Shown piece after piece: positions 44,724-54,725 of a DNA stretch of 64,000 nt. The notes beneath the pieces are model-generated. The model saw only the letters and a program-made list of their open reading frames with translations, searched no databases and was not told the DNA's origin. The stretch comes from Nonomuraea typhae (GTDB lineage Bacteria > Actinomycetota > Actinomycetes > Streptosporangiales > Streptosporangiaceae): contig NZ_VRLV01000016.1 of NCBI RefSeq assembly GCF_009760925.1, positions 205,611-269,610 of the forward strand, written 5' to 3'. The position numbers and the translations under genes are program-made. Each line of letters starts with the position of its first letter. Position 1 is the stretch's first letter.

Positions 44724-45821
44724 ATGGACTTGCTGGCCCGTGCCCGGGAGCTCAAGCCGGAACTCGTGCACTATGCGACGTCCGGCGGGTTCCGCCGGGA
44801 ACTGAGCGCCGTGCTCGACCGCTTCTACGCCGGCGGGCAGCCGCAGGACGAGGCGAACGCGTTCCTGCCGGTCGACTACTTCGTCCACCAGCACCGGCTG
44901 AGCGGCGGCGAGACGGTCGTGGAGCGGTTCCTGCAGGAGCGGCCCGGCCTGGACGAGACCGATCGGGCGCTGCTGTTGAGCTGGCGGGAGGTCGTCGAGG
45001 GCGTCTTCGAGGTGACCGGCTTCGACGGGCCCGCGGTGCGGCTGTTCAACCACGTGGACGAGCTGGCCTATCGCACGCTGTCGAACCTGGGCGAGGAGGC
45101 GTTCGCGCCGCTGGAGCCGGGCATGTTCGTGGTCGGCAGGCTGATCCCGCTGGGGCACGACTGGCTGATCAGCGCGACTCCGGCGGTCCACCCGGCCGAG
45201 GTCCGGGAGACGCTGATCGCCACGGCCGCGCACGTGGCGCTGGAGAATCCGGCCGCCGCGTTCCGCAATCCCGGCCTGCTGGCCGCCGCCCGGCACGCGC
45301 AGGCCGAGCAGCGGCGGTGTTTCATCGCCTACTTCGGCGCCGACCTGGTGGTGCTGCAGGGCGACGAGGTGGCCGACGAGCTCGGCGCCTACCTCGCCTA
45401 CCAGGCGGAACACCTCGGGGGCGACCCGGTGGAGCCCGAGATCCCGGCGCACGTGAGCGCGGCGGAGACGGTCGCACTGATCTTCGACGAGGCCGAGGGC
45501 CTGGGCTACTACGCCGGCTTCGGGCGGCTGGCGGAGATCTTCGAGCGGCCCGATCTGGTGATCCGGCGTGAGGGCCGGGACCTGGTGACGGCCTACCTGA
45601 AGGGCGAGGCGGTCTCACCGGTGCCGCTCGTCCGCCTGGCCGAGCGTGACCACGCCAAGGCGAGCGCGGTGTTCGCCAGGCTGCTGGGCCGCTCGGGCTT
45701 TCGGTGGGAGCGCAGCGGCCAGGCGCTGCTGCGCACCCACAAGCCGGGCCATTTCGCGGGCCCGCGCCTGCCCACGGTCGTGCCGCGGACCCGTGCGGTC
45801 GCCGCGCACCTCGGCGGTTAG
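44724..45821 (+). CDS. Conserved-looking hypothetical protein, unrecognised
   Basis: A 365-residue soluble protein, start ATG 44724, six bases after GAGGAG. It is mostly helical at the N-terminus (MDLLARARELKPELVHYATSGG), acidic, with no signal peptide or membrane helix. The centre has a beta-rich stretch (EPGMFVVGRLIPLGHDWLISATPAVHPA). Cysteine is almost absent (a single Cys near residue 195), and no metal-binding or nucleotide-binding motif is evident. The C-terminus is basic (RTHKPGHFAGPRLPTVVPRTRAVAAHLGG). It is convergent with the acyl-CoA ligase, and the two stop codons overlap within TTAG. No function is proposed. Confidence 0.75.
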   Translation: MDLLARARELKPELVHYATSGGFRRELSAVLDRFYAGGQPQDEANAFLPVDYFVHQHRLSGGETVVERFLQERPGLDETDRALLLSWREVVEGVFEVTGFDGPAVRLFNHVDELAYRTLSNLGEEAFAPLEPGMFVVGRLIPLGHDWLISATPAVHPAEVRETLIATAAHVALENPAAAFRNPGLLAAARHAQAEQRRCFIAYFGADLVVLQGDEVADELGAYLAYQAEHLGGDPVEPEIPAHVSAAETVALIFDEAEGLGYYAGFGRLAEIFERPDLVIRREGRDLVTAYLKGEAVSPVPLVRLAERDHAKASAVFARLLGRSGFRWERSGQALLRTHKPGHFAGPRLPTVVPRTRAVAAHLGG

Positions 45822-47479
45822 GCGCCCAGCACCTCGCGGCGCAGGTGGGTCTTGAGGATCTTGCCGCCGGGGTTGCGGGGCAGCTCGTCCTCGCGGAACC
45901 AGTAGTGGTCCGGAATCTTGAACTTGGCGATGCGCTCGGCCAGGAACGCCCGGATCTCCTCCGGAGCGGGGGCCGTGCCCGGCTTGAGGCGCAGCACGGC
46001 GCCGACCTCCTCGCCCAGTTCGTCGTGCGGTACCCCGATCACCGCGGCGTCGTCCACGGCCGGGTGCTCGAACAGCGCCGACTCCACCTCGGCGCAGTAG
46101 ACGTTCTCGCCGCCCCGGATGACCATGTCCTTGGCCCGGTCGACGATGTAGACGAAGCCCTCGTCGTCGACTCTGGCCAGGTCGCCGGTGTGCAGCCAGC
46201 CGTTCACGAAGGTCTCGGCGGTGGCCTGCGGCTGGTTCCAGTAGCCCAGGATGACGTTGGGGCCGCGCACGCACAGCTCGCCCACCTCGCCGGCGGGCAC
46301 CTCCTCGCCGAGCGGGTCGACGACCTTGACGTCCACGACGGCTGAGGGCAGCCCGATGCTGTCGGGCCTGGCCTGGTAGTCGGGGCCGCCGTTGCCGATG
46401 GCCAGGGCGGTGGTCTCGGTCATGCCGTAGCCGTTGGAGGCGGCGCGCTCGGGCATGTTCCGGTTGATGCGCTCCAGCAGCTTGGGCGGTGCGGGGGCGC
46501 CGCCGTACCCGAGGGTGGTGAGCGAGGACAGGTCGCGCTTGGCGAAGTCGGGATGGGACATCAGCTGCCAGGCGTTGGTGGGCACGCCGATCAGCGTGGT
46601 GACCTTCTCGCGCTCGATGAGCTCCATCGCCCGGCCGGGGTCCCACTTGTACATGAGCACCAGGCCGCCACCGGTGAACATGGTGGTGGTCAGCGCGGAG
46701 AAGCAGCCGGTGACGTGGAAGAGGGGGACGGTCAGCAGCGTCACGCGGCGCACGCCGGCGGCGGCGCCGATGTCCTTGCCGGCGATGGCGAGCGCGCGCA
46801 GCAGGCCGTAGGCGACGGTCATGGGGGACTGGCCGAGGTTGCGGTGGCTGCCGAGCGCGCCCTTGGGGTGGCCGGTGGTGCCGGAGGTGTAGAAGATCGT
46901 GGCCGGGTCCTCGGGGGCGAGCTCGACGGCCGGGAGCGTGACGTCCGCGCGGACCTCGCCCATGACCTCGGCGAAGGCCCTGGCCCCCTCGGGAACCTCG
47001 CCCCGGGTGACGATGAGCGGGACGCCGGCCGCCGTCAGGCTGGGCGCGCGCTCGCCGTCGGCGATGAGGACCTTGGCGCCGGAGTCGCTGACGCCGTAGG
47101 CGAGTTCCTGCTGCGTCCACCACGCGTTGAGGGGTACGGCTATCGCCCCCGCGGCCAGCGCGGCGGAGAACGAGATCACCCATTCGGGGTAGTTGCGCAT
47201 GGCGATGGCCACCCGGTCGCCCTTGGCCACGCCGTACTCCTCGACGAGCCGGTTGGCCAGGGTGGCCGCCCGCCGGAAGTGCTCCTCGTAGGTGATGTGC
47301 TCGTCGTCGTAGACGAGGAACTCCTTGTCGCCGTGGAAGCGGCTCATCTCCAGCAACGCCCGGAAGTGCCCGGGCGCGTGCTTCCACGTGCGGATCCCCG
47401 TGTCCCCGATCTCCTCGGTCTCGAAAAGCTGACCGGGGCCGGTGAGCTGGGCTTGGACCTGGGCGTGAGTGATGGTCAT
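45818..47479 (-). CDS. Acyl-CoA ligase (ANL superfamily)
   Basis: A 553-residue AMP-forming ligase. The start is ATG 47479, eight bases after GGGAG. The P-loop-like A3 motif is IFYTSGTTGHPKGALGSH near residue 195. A5 is NGYGMTETTA near residue 327, A7 is WLHTGDLARVDDEGFVYIVDR, and A8 follows as KDMVIRGGENVYCAEVE. The catalytic Lys of A10 is in PRNPGGKILKTHLR. It activates a carboxylic acid as adenylate and transfers it to CoA; the acid may be a medium/long-chain or aromatic substrate, not resolvable. An inverted repeat lies in the promoter. Confidence 0.92.
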   Translation of the reverse strand: MTITHAQVQAQLTGPGQLFETEEIGDTGIRTWKHAPGHFRALLEMSRFHGDKEFLVYDDEHITYEEHFRRAATLANRLVEEYGVAKGDRVAIAMRNYPEWVISFSAALAAGAIAVPLNAWWTQQELAYGVSDSGAKVLIADGERAPSLTAAGVPLIVTRGEVPEGARAFAEVMGEVRADVTLPAVELAPEDPATIFYTSGTTGHPKGALGSHRNLGQSPMTVAYGLLRALAIAGKDIGAAAGVRRVTLLTVPLFHVTGCFSALTTTMFTGGGLVLMYKWDPGRAMELIEREKVTTLIGVPTNAWQLMSHPDFAKRDLSSLTTLGYGGAPAPPKLLERINRNMPERAASNGYGMTETTALAIGNGGPDYQARPDSIGLPSAVVDVKVVDPLGEEVPAGEVGELCVRGPNVILGYWNQPQATAETFVNGWLHTGDLARVDDEGFVYIVDRAKDMVIRGGENVYCAEVESALFEHPAVDDAAVIGVPHDELGEEVGAVLRLKPGTAPAPEEIRAFLAERIAKFKIPDHYWFREDELPRNPGGKILKTHLRREVLGA

Positions 47480-47522
47480 GCGCAGAACTCCCGCAGAAGT
47501 TTGGCGATCCGGATAAGTCACA

Positions 47523-47536
47523 GTACCGACCGGTAC
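47523..47536. promoter_or_regulatory. Inverted repeat upstream of the acyl-CoA ligase
   Basis: GTACC-GACC-GGTAC lies 43 bases before the ligase start. ACCGACCGGT-type cores are frequent in operators of TetR regulators of fatty-acid degradation in actinobacteria. The assignment to that class is inferred from resemblance only. Confidence 0.4.
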
Positions 47537-47629
47537 GTAGATGACGCCAGAGCCTTGTTCTGTGAGTGGTTATACAGTCGATGGGCGATTTGTCCGATCT
47601 CATCATGTGGACGGAAAGGGTGTCCTGGC

Positions 47630-47698
47630 TTGCATATTCATCCTCCGGAGTGCATCATCTTTCTCAGCAAGAACATGAGCTTGAATGCATGAACATGC
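47630..47698 (+). promoter_or_regulatory. Putative ARG boxes upstream of argC
   Basis: TTGCATATTCAT (47630-47641) and TTGAATGCATGAAC (47681-47694) resemble half-sites of ARG boxes bound by ArgR, and are AT-rich islands in this gap of about 230 bases before argC. argR itself is in the same operon, supporting autogenous control. The match to the consensus is partial, and no exact 18-bp box is present. Confidence 0.4.
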
Positions 47699-47709
47699 AG
47701 GAGGTTGGG

Positions 47710-48732
47710 ATGAAGGCGGCGATCGCCGGAGCCAGCGGCTACGCCGGGGGAGAGCTGCTCCGCCTCCTGCTCGGCCACCCGAAGCTGCAGATCGGCGCAC
47801 TCACCGCGGCGGCCAGCGCGGGCACCGCGCTCGGCGCCCACCAGCCGCACCTGCCCCAGCTCGCCGGCCGGGTCATCGAGGAGACCAGCGCCGCGACCCT
47901 CGCCGGGCACGACGTCGTCTTCCTGGCCCTGCCGCATGGCCATTCGGCCGCCGTCGCCGCCGGGCTCGGCCCCGGCACCATCGTCGTCGACTGCGGCGCC
48001 GACCACCGCCTGACCGACCCCGCCGCCTGGCAGGAGTTCTACGGCGGCGCCCACGCCGGAAGCTGGCCGTACGGCCTGCCGGAACTTCCCGGCCAGCGCG
48101 AGCTGCTCAAGGACGCCACGCGCATCGCCGTCCCCGGCTGCTACCCCACCGCCGTCGCCCTGGCCCTCTTCCCCGCCTTCGCCGCCGGGCTGGCCGAGCC
48201 CGAGGTGGTCGTCGTCGCCGCCTCCGGCACCAGCGGCGCCGGCAAGTCGCTCAAGCCGAACCTGCTGGGCAGCGAGGTCATGGGCGCGGTCAGCGCCTAC
48301 GGGGTGGGCGGGGTGCACCGGCACACGCCCGAGATGGAGCAGAGCCTGGCCGCCGTGGCGGGCACGCCGGTCCGGGTCTCCTTCACCCCGACACTGGCCC
48401 CGATGAGCCGCGGCATCCTGGCCACCTGTACGGCTCCCGCCGTACCCGGACTGACCGGGCAGGCGCTGCGCGCGGCCTACCACGAGGCGGTGGCCACCGA
48501 GCCGTTCCTCACCCTGCTGCCGGAGGGCGTCTGGCCTTCCACCGCGATGACCTACGGCGCCAACACCGCCGCCCTGCAGGTGACGCTCGACGAGCGCGCC
48601 GGGCGCGTGATCGCCGTCATCGCCATCGACAACCTCACCAAGGGCACCGCCGGGGGCGCGATCCAGAGCGTGAACCTCGCCCTCGGCCTGCCGGAAGAGC
48701 TCGGCCTTCCCCTGACAGGAGTTGCTCCATGA
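47710..48732 (+). CDS. argC: N-acetyl-gamma-glutamyl-phosphate reductase
   Basis: Third enzyme of arginine synthesis, NADPH-dependent, 340 residues. The ATG is five bases after AGGAGG and gives MKAAIAGASGYAGGELLRLL, the dinucleotide-binding start. The catalytic Cys is in AVPGCYPTAVAL near residue 144 and the conserved His in YGVGGVHRHTPEM. The stop overlaps the start of a 27-codon ORF (ATGA), not argJ directly, which begins 77 bases later. Confidence 0.96.
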   Translation: MKAAIAGASGYAGGELLRLLLGHPKLQIGALTAAASAGTALGAHQPHLPQLAGRVIEETSAATLAGHDVVFLALPHGHSAAVAAGLGPGTIVVDCGADHRLTDPAAWQEFYGGAHAGSWPYGLPELPGQRELLKDATRIAVPGCYPTAVALALFPAFAAGLAEPEVVVVAASGTSGAGKSLKPNLLGSEVMGAVSAYGVGGVHRHTPEMEQSLAAVAGTPVRVSFTPTLAPMSRGILATCTAPAVPGLTGQALRAAYHEAVATEPFLTLLPEGVWPSTAMTYGANTAALQVTLDERAGRVIAVIAIDNLTKGTAGGAIQSVNLALGLPEELGLPLTGVAP

Positions 48733-48812
48733 CCGTGACTGAGCGCAGCGAAGGCACCAATGAACACAGTACTTTTGTGACGCTCATGCGTCCGGCGAAG
48801 GAGGATGCATGA
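48729..48812 (+). CDS. 27-codon small ORF coupling argC to argJ
   Basis: This short frame encodes a hydrophilic peptide beginning MTVTERSEGTNE and ending MRPAKEDA. AGGAG lies seven bases before its ATG. The ATG overlaps the argC stop (ATGA), and its own TGA overlaps the argJ ATG (ATGA), so a ribosome finishing argC could pass through it into argJ. Its last codons lie inside a perfect hairpin that encloses the argJ start (48777-48819). It has no membrane segment and no run of Arg codons, so a classical Arg-starvation leader peptide is not obvious. Whether it is a functional peptide or just a translated linker is open. Confidence 0.5.
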   Translation: MTVTERSEGTNEHSTFVTLMRPAKEDA

Positions 48813-48819
48813 GCGTCAC
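48777..48819 (+). promoter_or_regulatory. Perfect 13-bp hairpin sequestering the argJ start codon
   Basis: GTGACGCTCATGC (48777-48789) is exactly complementary to GCATGAGCGTCAC (48807-48819). The argJ ATG (48809-48811) is in the second arm, and its AAGGAGG (48798-48804) is in the 17-base loop. When folded, the start codon is buried; translation through the small ORF would open the stem. Confidence 0.7.
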
Positions 48820-49960
48820 CGCCCCATTGGGCTTCAAGGCTGCCGGTGTTGCCGCGGGCATCAAGGCCAGCGGCCACCGCGACCTTGCGCTGGTCGTCAA
48901 CGAGGGACCCTCGCGCGCCGCCGCGGGCGTCTTCACCGCCAACCGCGTGAAGGCCGCCCCCGTGCTCTGGTCGCAGCAGGTCCTGCGTGGCGGCCGGGTG
49001 CGCGCGGTCGTGCTGAACTCCGGCGGCGCCAACGCCTGCACCGGGCCCGAGGGCTTCCAGGACACCCACGCCACCGCCGAGAAGACGGCCGAGGCGCTCC
49101 AGGACTCCGCGGGGGAGATCGCGGTCTGCTCGACCGGCCTGATCGGCGAGCGGCTGCCCATGGAAGCGCTGCTCGGCGGGGTCGAGACGGCCGCCGAGCA
49201 GCTCTCCCGCGACGGCGGCCTGGCCGCGGCCGACGCGATCAGGACCACCGACACGGTCTCCAAGATCTCCTTCAAGCGAGGCGAGGGCTACATGGTCGGC
49301 GGCATGGCCAAGGGCGCGGGCATGCTCGCCCCGGCCCTGGCCACGATGCTGGTCGTGCTGACCACGGACGCCGACGTCTCCAGCGAGGACCTCGACGCCG
49401 TGCTGCGGCGGGCCACGGCCAAGACGTTCGACCGCCTGGACGGCGACGGCTGCATGTCCACCAACGACACCGTGCTGCTGCTGGCCTCGGGCGCCACCGG
49501 GGTGAAGCCGGATCTGGCGGAGTTCGCGGCGAAGGTCACCGAGGTCTGCGCGGACCTGGCCCGGCAGCTTCTCGTGGACGCCGAGGGCGCCTCGAAGGCC
49601 ATCGCCATCGAAGTCGTCGGCGCCGCCTCCGAGCGGGACGCGGTGACCGTCGGCCGGGCGGTGTCGCGCTCGAACCTGCTCAAGTGCGCCATCCACGGAG
49701 AGGACCCCAACTGGGGCCGGGTGCTGGCCGCGGTCGGCACCACCGACGCCGTCTTCGAGCCCGAGCGCCTCAACGTCGCCATCAACGGCGTGTGGATCTG
49801 CCGGGGCGGCTCCGTCGGCGACGATCGCGCCAAGGTGGACATGCGTCCGCGCGACGTCACCATCACCGTCGACCTGTCGGCCGGCAGCCAATCGGCCACG
49901 ATCCACACCACCGACCTGACCGCCGACTACGTGCACGAGAACTCGGCCTATTCCTCATGA
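48809..49960 (+). CDS. argJ: Bifunctional ornithine acetyltransferase/N-acetylglutamate synthase
   Basis: A 383-residue, self-cleaving enzyme that recycles the acetyl group between N-acetylornithine and glutamate. KGAGMLAPALATMLVVLTTDAD contains the autoproteolytic Ala-Thr site near residue 178, with Thr the nucleophile of the beta subunit. GEDPNWGRVLAAVG near residue 295 is also conserved. The start follows AAGGAGG, lies in a hairpin, and overlaps the preceding small ORF. The stop overlaps argB (ATGA). Confidence 0.96.
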   Translation: MSVTAPLGFKAAGVAAGIKASGHRDLALVVNEGPSRAAAGVFTANRVKAAPVLWSQQVLRGGRVRAVVLNSGGANACTGPEGFQDTHATAEKTAEALQDSAGEIAVCSTGLIGERLPMEALLGGVETAAEQLSRDGGLAAADAIRTTDTVSKISFKRGEGYMVGGMAKGAGMLAPALATMLVVLTTDADVSSEDLDAVLRRATAKTFDRLDGDGCMSTNDTVLLLASGATGVKPDLAEFAAKVTEVCADLARQLLVDAEGASKAIAIEVVGAASERDAVTVGRAVSRSNLLKCAIHGEDPNWGRVLAAVGTTDAVFEPERLNVAINGVWICRGGSVGDDRAKVDMRPRDVTITVDLSAGSQSATIHTTDLTADYVHENSAYSS

Positions 49961-50828
49961 GGGCGGACAACGCGCACACCAAGGCGGCGGCGCTGATCGA
50001 GGCGCTGCCGTGGCTGGCCCGCTTCCAGGGCGCCACGGTCGTCATCAAGTACGGTGGCAACGCCATGACCGAAGAGTCACTCAAAGCGGGATTCGCGGAG
50101 GACGTCGTCTTCCTGCGTTATGCCGGGCTCAAGCCCGTCGTCGTGCACGGCGGCGGCCCGCAGATCAGCAAGGCGCTGGACCTGCACGGCATCGAGTCGG
50201 TTTTCACCGCCGGGCTCCGCGTCACCTCGCCCGAGGCCATGGACGTCGTCAGGATGGTCCTGGTCGGCCAGGTCAACCGCGAGATCGTCGGCCTGGTCAA
50301 CCGGCACGGCCCGCTCGCGGTCGGCATGTCCGGCGAGGACGCCAACCTGTTCACCGCCGAGCGCGCGCACGCCGTGGTCGACGGCGTGAAGGTGGACATC
50401 GGCCAGGTCGGCGACATCGTCCACGTCGACCCCGGCGCCCTCAACGCGCTCCTGGCGGACGGCCGCATCCCGGTCGTCTCCAGCGTCGCCCGCGGCACGG
50501 ACGGCGAGATCTTCAACGTCAACGCCGACACCGCCGCCGCCGCGCTGGCGGTGGCCCTGAAGGCGGAGAAGCTCATCGTCCTGACCGACGTCGAAGGACT
50601 GTACGCCAACTGGCCCGAGTCCACCGAGGTCATCGACAAGCTCAAGGCCGCCGAGCTCGAAGCCCTGATGCCCACCCTGTCCAGCGGCATGGTGCCCAAG
50701 ATGGGGGCCTGCCTGAGCGCCGTCCAGGGCGGCGTGACCCACGCCCACGTCCTCGACGGCCGCGTCCCCCACTCCCTGCTGCTCGAGATCTTCACCGACG
50801 AAGGAATCGGAACGATGGTGATGCCCTG

Positions 50829-50829
<1 letters not shown>
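49957..50829 (+). CDS. argB: Acetylglutamate kinase
   Basis: Second step of the pathway, phosphorylating N-acetylglutamate. The 290-residue amino-acid kinase fold has VVIKYGGNAM near residue 28, VVVHGGGPQI near residue 64, the substrate site FNVNADTAAAALA, and the nucleotide segment LIVLTDVEGLYANW. SSGMVPKMGACLSAV carries the conserved Lys. An N-terminal helix of about 25 residues is of the type seen in arginine-sensitive hexameric enzymes, so feedback control by arginine is likely. Overlaps argJ and shares a base with argD. Confidence 0.96.
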
Positions 50830-51991
<1,162 letters not shown>

Positions 51992-51995
<4 letters not shown>

Positions 51996-52909
51996 CGCGA
52001 CATTTCCTGAGAGATGATGATTTGTCGCCCGCGGAGCAGGCTGAGGTGCTGGAGCTGGCCGCGGCCATGAAGAAGGACCGCTTCGGCTACCGCCCCTTCG
52101 AGGGGCCGAAGACCGTCGCGGTGCTCTTCGACAAGCCCTCCACCCGGACCCGGATCTCCTTCGCCGTCGGCATCGGCGAACTCGGCGGCCTGCCGCTGGT
52201 CATCGACGGCGGCAGTTCCCAGATGGGCCGCGGCGAGCTCATCGAGGACACCGCCCGGGTCCTGGAGCGCCAGTGCGCCGCCATCGTCTGGCGCACCGCC
52301 GGGCAGGAACGCATCGAGGCCATGGCCGAGGGCACCGCGGTGCCGGTCGTCAACGCGCTGACCGACGCGTTCCACCCGTGCCAGATCCTCGCCGACCTGC
52401 AGACCGTCCAGGAGCGTTTCGGGGCGCTGAAGGGCCTGACGCTCACCTACCTGGGCGACGGCGCCAACAACATGGCCCACTCCTACCTGCTGGGCGGCGC
52501 GACCGCCGGGATGCACGTGCGGATCGGCGCCCCGGCCGGATTCCAGCCCGACGCGGTCATTCTGGACCGCGCGGCGGCGATCGCCGCCACGACCGGCGGC
52601 TCGGTGGTGTCGCTGAGCGATCCGGACGCGGCCGCGAAGGGCGCGCACGTGGTCGCCACCGACACCTGGGTCTCCATGGGCCAGGACGGCAAGGACGAGC
52701 GGGTCGCCGCCCTCCTGCCCTACCAGGTCAACGCCGAGCTCGTCGCGAACGCGGCCGACGACGCGGTCATTCTGCACTGTTTGCCCGCTTATCGTGAGTA
52801 CGAGATCACCGCCGAGGTGCTCGACGGACCGCAGAGCGCCGTCTGGGACCAGGCGGAGAACCGGCTGCACGCCCAGAAGGCTCTGCTCCACTGGTTGGTG
52901 AACACCTGA
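51992..52909 (+). CDS. argF: Ornithine carbamoyltransferase
   Basis: A 305-residue enzyme forming citrulline from ornithine and carbamoyl phosphate. The carbamoyl-phosphate loop is FDKPSTRTRISF near residue 48, and FHPCQILADLQT near residue 129. The ornithine-binding DTWVSMGQDG and the catalytic Cys loop HCLPAYRE near residue 268 follow. Biosynthetic rather than catabolic role is indicated by the operon. argR follows one base after the stop. Confidence 0.96.
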
Positions 52910-52910
52910 C

Positions 52911-53417
52911 ATGACCATTCCGATGACCAAGGCCGCGCGCCAGGCGAAGATCACCGAGCTGCTCCAGCGGCAGGCCGTGCGCTCCCAGCCGGAGCTGGCC
53001 AAGCTGCTGGCGGAAAGCGGCGTCGAGGTCACCCAGGCCACGCTCTCCCGGGACCTCGACGAACTCGGCGCGCTCAAGCTGCGTGCCGAGGACGGCTCGC
53101 TGGTGTACGCGCTGCCAGGCGAGGGCGGCGGGCGCATCCCGCTGGCCCGCCTCGGCACCGGCGAGACCCCGGCGGCCCGTCTGCACCGCATCGCCGAGGA
53201 ACTGCTCGTCTCGGCCGAGGCCAGCGCCAACCTGGTCATCGTGAAGACCCCGCCGGGCGCGGCGCAGTTCCTCGCCTCGGCCATCGACCACGCCGACTGG
53301 GAGTCGATCCTCGGCTGCGTGGCCGGCGACGACACCGTCCTCGTCATCTCCCGCGACCCGCAGGGCGGCGCCGGCGTGGCCGGGGCACTGCTGAAGGTGG
53401 CCGACCGACGAAGCTAG
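52911..53417 (+). CDS. argR: Arginine repressor ArgR
   Basis: A 168-residue transcription factor. The N-terminal winged helix contains AARQAKITELLQRQAVRSQPELAKLL and VTQATLSRDLDELGALK (recognition helix). The C-terminal oligomerisation and arginine-binding domain has NLVIVKTPPGAAQFLASAIDH, with the GCVAGDDTVLVI loop that carries the Asp residues contacting arginine. It should bind ARG boxes upstream of argC when arginine is plentiful. Last gene of the argCJBDFR run; a weak 7-bp hairpin follows before argG. Confidence 0.96.
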   Translation: MTIPMTKAARQAKITELLQRQAVRSQPELAKLLAESGVEVTQATLSRDLDELGALKLRAEDGSLVYALPGEGGGRIPLARLGTGETPAARLHRIAEELLVSAEASANLVIVKTPPGAAQFLASAIDHADWESILGCVAGDDTVLVISRDPQGGAGVAGALLKVADRRS

Positions 53418-53475
53418 CCCGCTCACCCGCGGGCTGCGCCGTACCACCTCAGTTTTCCGATCTTTGGAGTCACCC

Positions 53476-54675
53476 ATGACCGAGAGAGTCGTCCTCGCCT
53501 ACTCCGGGGGCCTCGACACCTCCGTCGCCATCCCGTACCTCGCCGAGAAGATGAACGCCGAGGTGATCGCCGTCGCGGTCGACCTCGGCCAGGGCGGCGA
53601 GGACATGGACACCATCCAGAAGCGCGCGATCGAGTGCGGCGCCGTCGAGTCCGTCGTCGTGGACGCCAAGGAGGAGTTCGCCGCCGACTTCTGCGTCCCC
53701 GCGCTGCGCGCCAACGCGCTCTACATGGACCGCTACCCGCTGGTCTCCTCGCTGTCGCGGCCGCTCATCGTCAAGCACCTGGTCAGTACGGCGAAGCAGG
53801 TCAACGGGACCGTCGTCTCCCACGGCTGCACCGGCAAGGGCAACGACCAGGTCCGCTTCGAGGCCGGGCTGGCCGCGCTGGCCCCCGACCTCAAGGTCGT
53901 CGCGCCCGCCAGGGACTTCGCCTGGACCCGCGACAAGGCCATCGACTACGCCGAGGCGAAGAACCTGCCGATCGAGACCACCAAGAAGAACCCGTTCTCC
54001 ATCGACCAGAACCTGTGGGGCCGCGCCGTCGAGACCGGCTTCCTGGAGGACATCTGGAACGGTCCCACCGAAGAGGTCTACTCCTACACCGCCGACCCGG
54101 CCCAGCCGCGCGCGGCCGACGAGGTGGTCATCACCTTCGCGGGCGGCGTGCCGGTCAAGCTGGACGGGCGGGCGCTGACGCCGTACCAGATCATCGCCGA
54201 GATGAACGCGCGCGCAGGAGCGCAGGGCGTGGGCCGCATCGACATGGTCGAGGACCGGCTGGTCGGCATCAAGTCGCGCGAGGTGTACGAGGCGCCGGGG
54301 GCCGTCGCGCTCATCGCCGCGCACATGGAGCTGGAGAACGTCACCGTCGAGCGGGACCTGGCGCGCTTCAAGCGCGGGGTGGACCAGCGGTGGAGCGAGC
54401 TGGTCTACGACGGGCTCTGGTTCTCGCCGCTCAAGGACGCGCTCGACGCGCTGATCGGCGACGCCCAGAAGTACGTCAGCGGCGACATCCGGATGACGTT
54501 GCACGCCGGCAGGGCCGTGGTCACCGGCCGGCGTTCCGAGGAGTCGCTGTACGACTTCTCGCTGGCCACCTACGACACCGGTGACACGTTCGACCAGTCG
54601 CTGGCCAAGGGGTTCGTGCAGCTGTTCTCGCTTCCGGCGAAGATCGCGGCCGCTCGGGACGCCAAGCACACCTGA
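53476..54675 (+). CDS. argG: Argininosuccinate synthase
   Basis: A 399-residue ATP-dependent ligase joining citrulline and aspartate. The start is ATG 53476, six bases after GGAG, giving MTERVVLAYSGGLDTSVAIPYL with the PP-loop SGGLDTS. HGCTGKGNDQVRFE near residue 117 and NPFSIDQNLWGR near residue 177 are family signatures. A TTG 12 bases upstream is in frame but not supported. A 58-base gap separates it from argR, so it may be transcribed with the operon or separately. Confidence 0.97.
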   Translation: MTERVVLAYSGGLDTSVAIPYLAEKMNAEVIAVAVDLGQGGEDMDTIQKRAIECGAVESVVVDAKEEFAADFCVPALRANALYMDRYPLVSSLSRPLIVKHLVSTAKQVNGTVVSHGCTGKGNDQVRFEAGLAALAPDLKVVAPARDFAWTRDKAIDYAEAKNLPIETTKKNPFSIDQNLWGRAVETGFLEDIWNGPTEEVYSYTADPAQPRAADEVVITFAGGVPVKLDGRALTPYQIIAEMNARAGAQGVGRIDMVEDRLVGIKSREVYEAPGAVALIAAHMELENVTVERDLARFKRGVDQRWSELVYDGLWFSPLKDALDALIGDAQKYVSGDIRMTLHAGRAVVTGRRSEESLYDFSLATYDTGDTFDQSLAKGFVQLFSLPAKIAAARDAKHT

Positions 54676-54725
54676 GGTGCACTATGGTCGCGGAGGACTT
54701 CGCAGTGGAGATTGAGGAGCTGACG

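Noticed and set aside
53416..53435. 7-bp hairpin after argR as a terminator
   Set aside because: Short stem without a T-run and overlapping the stop codon; not enough to say argG is separately transcribed.
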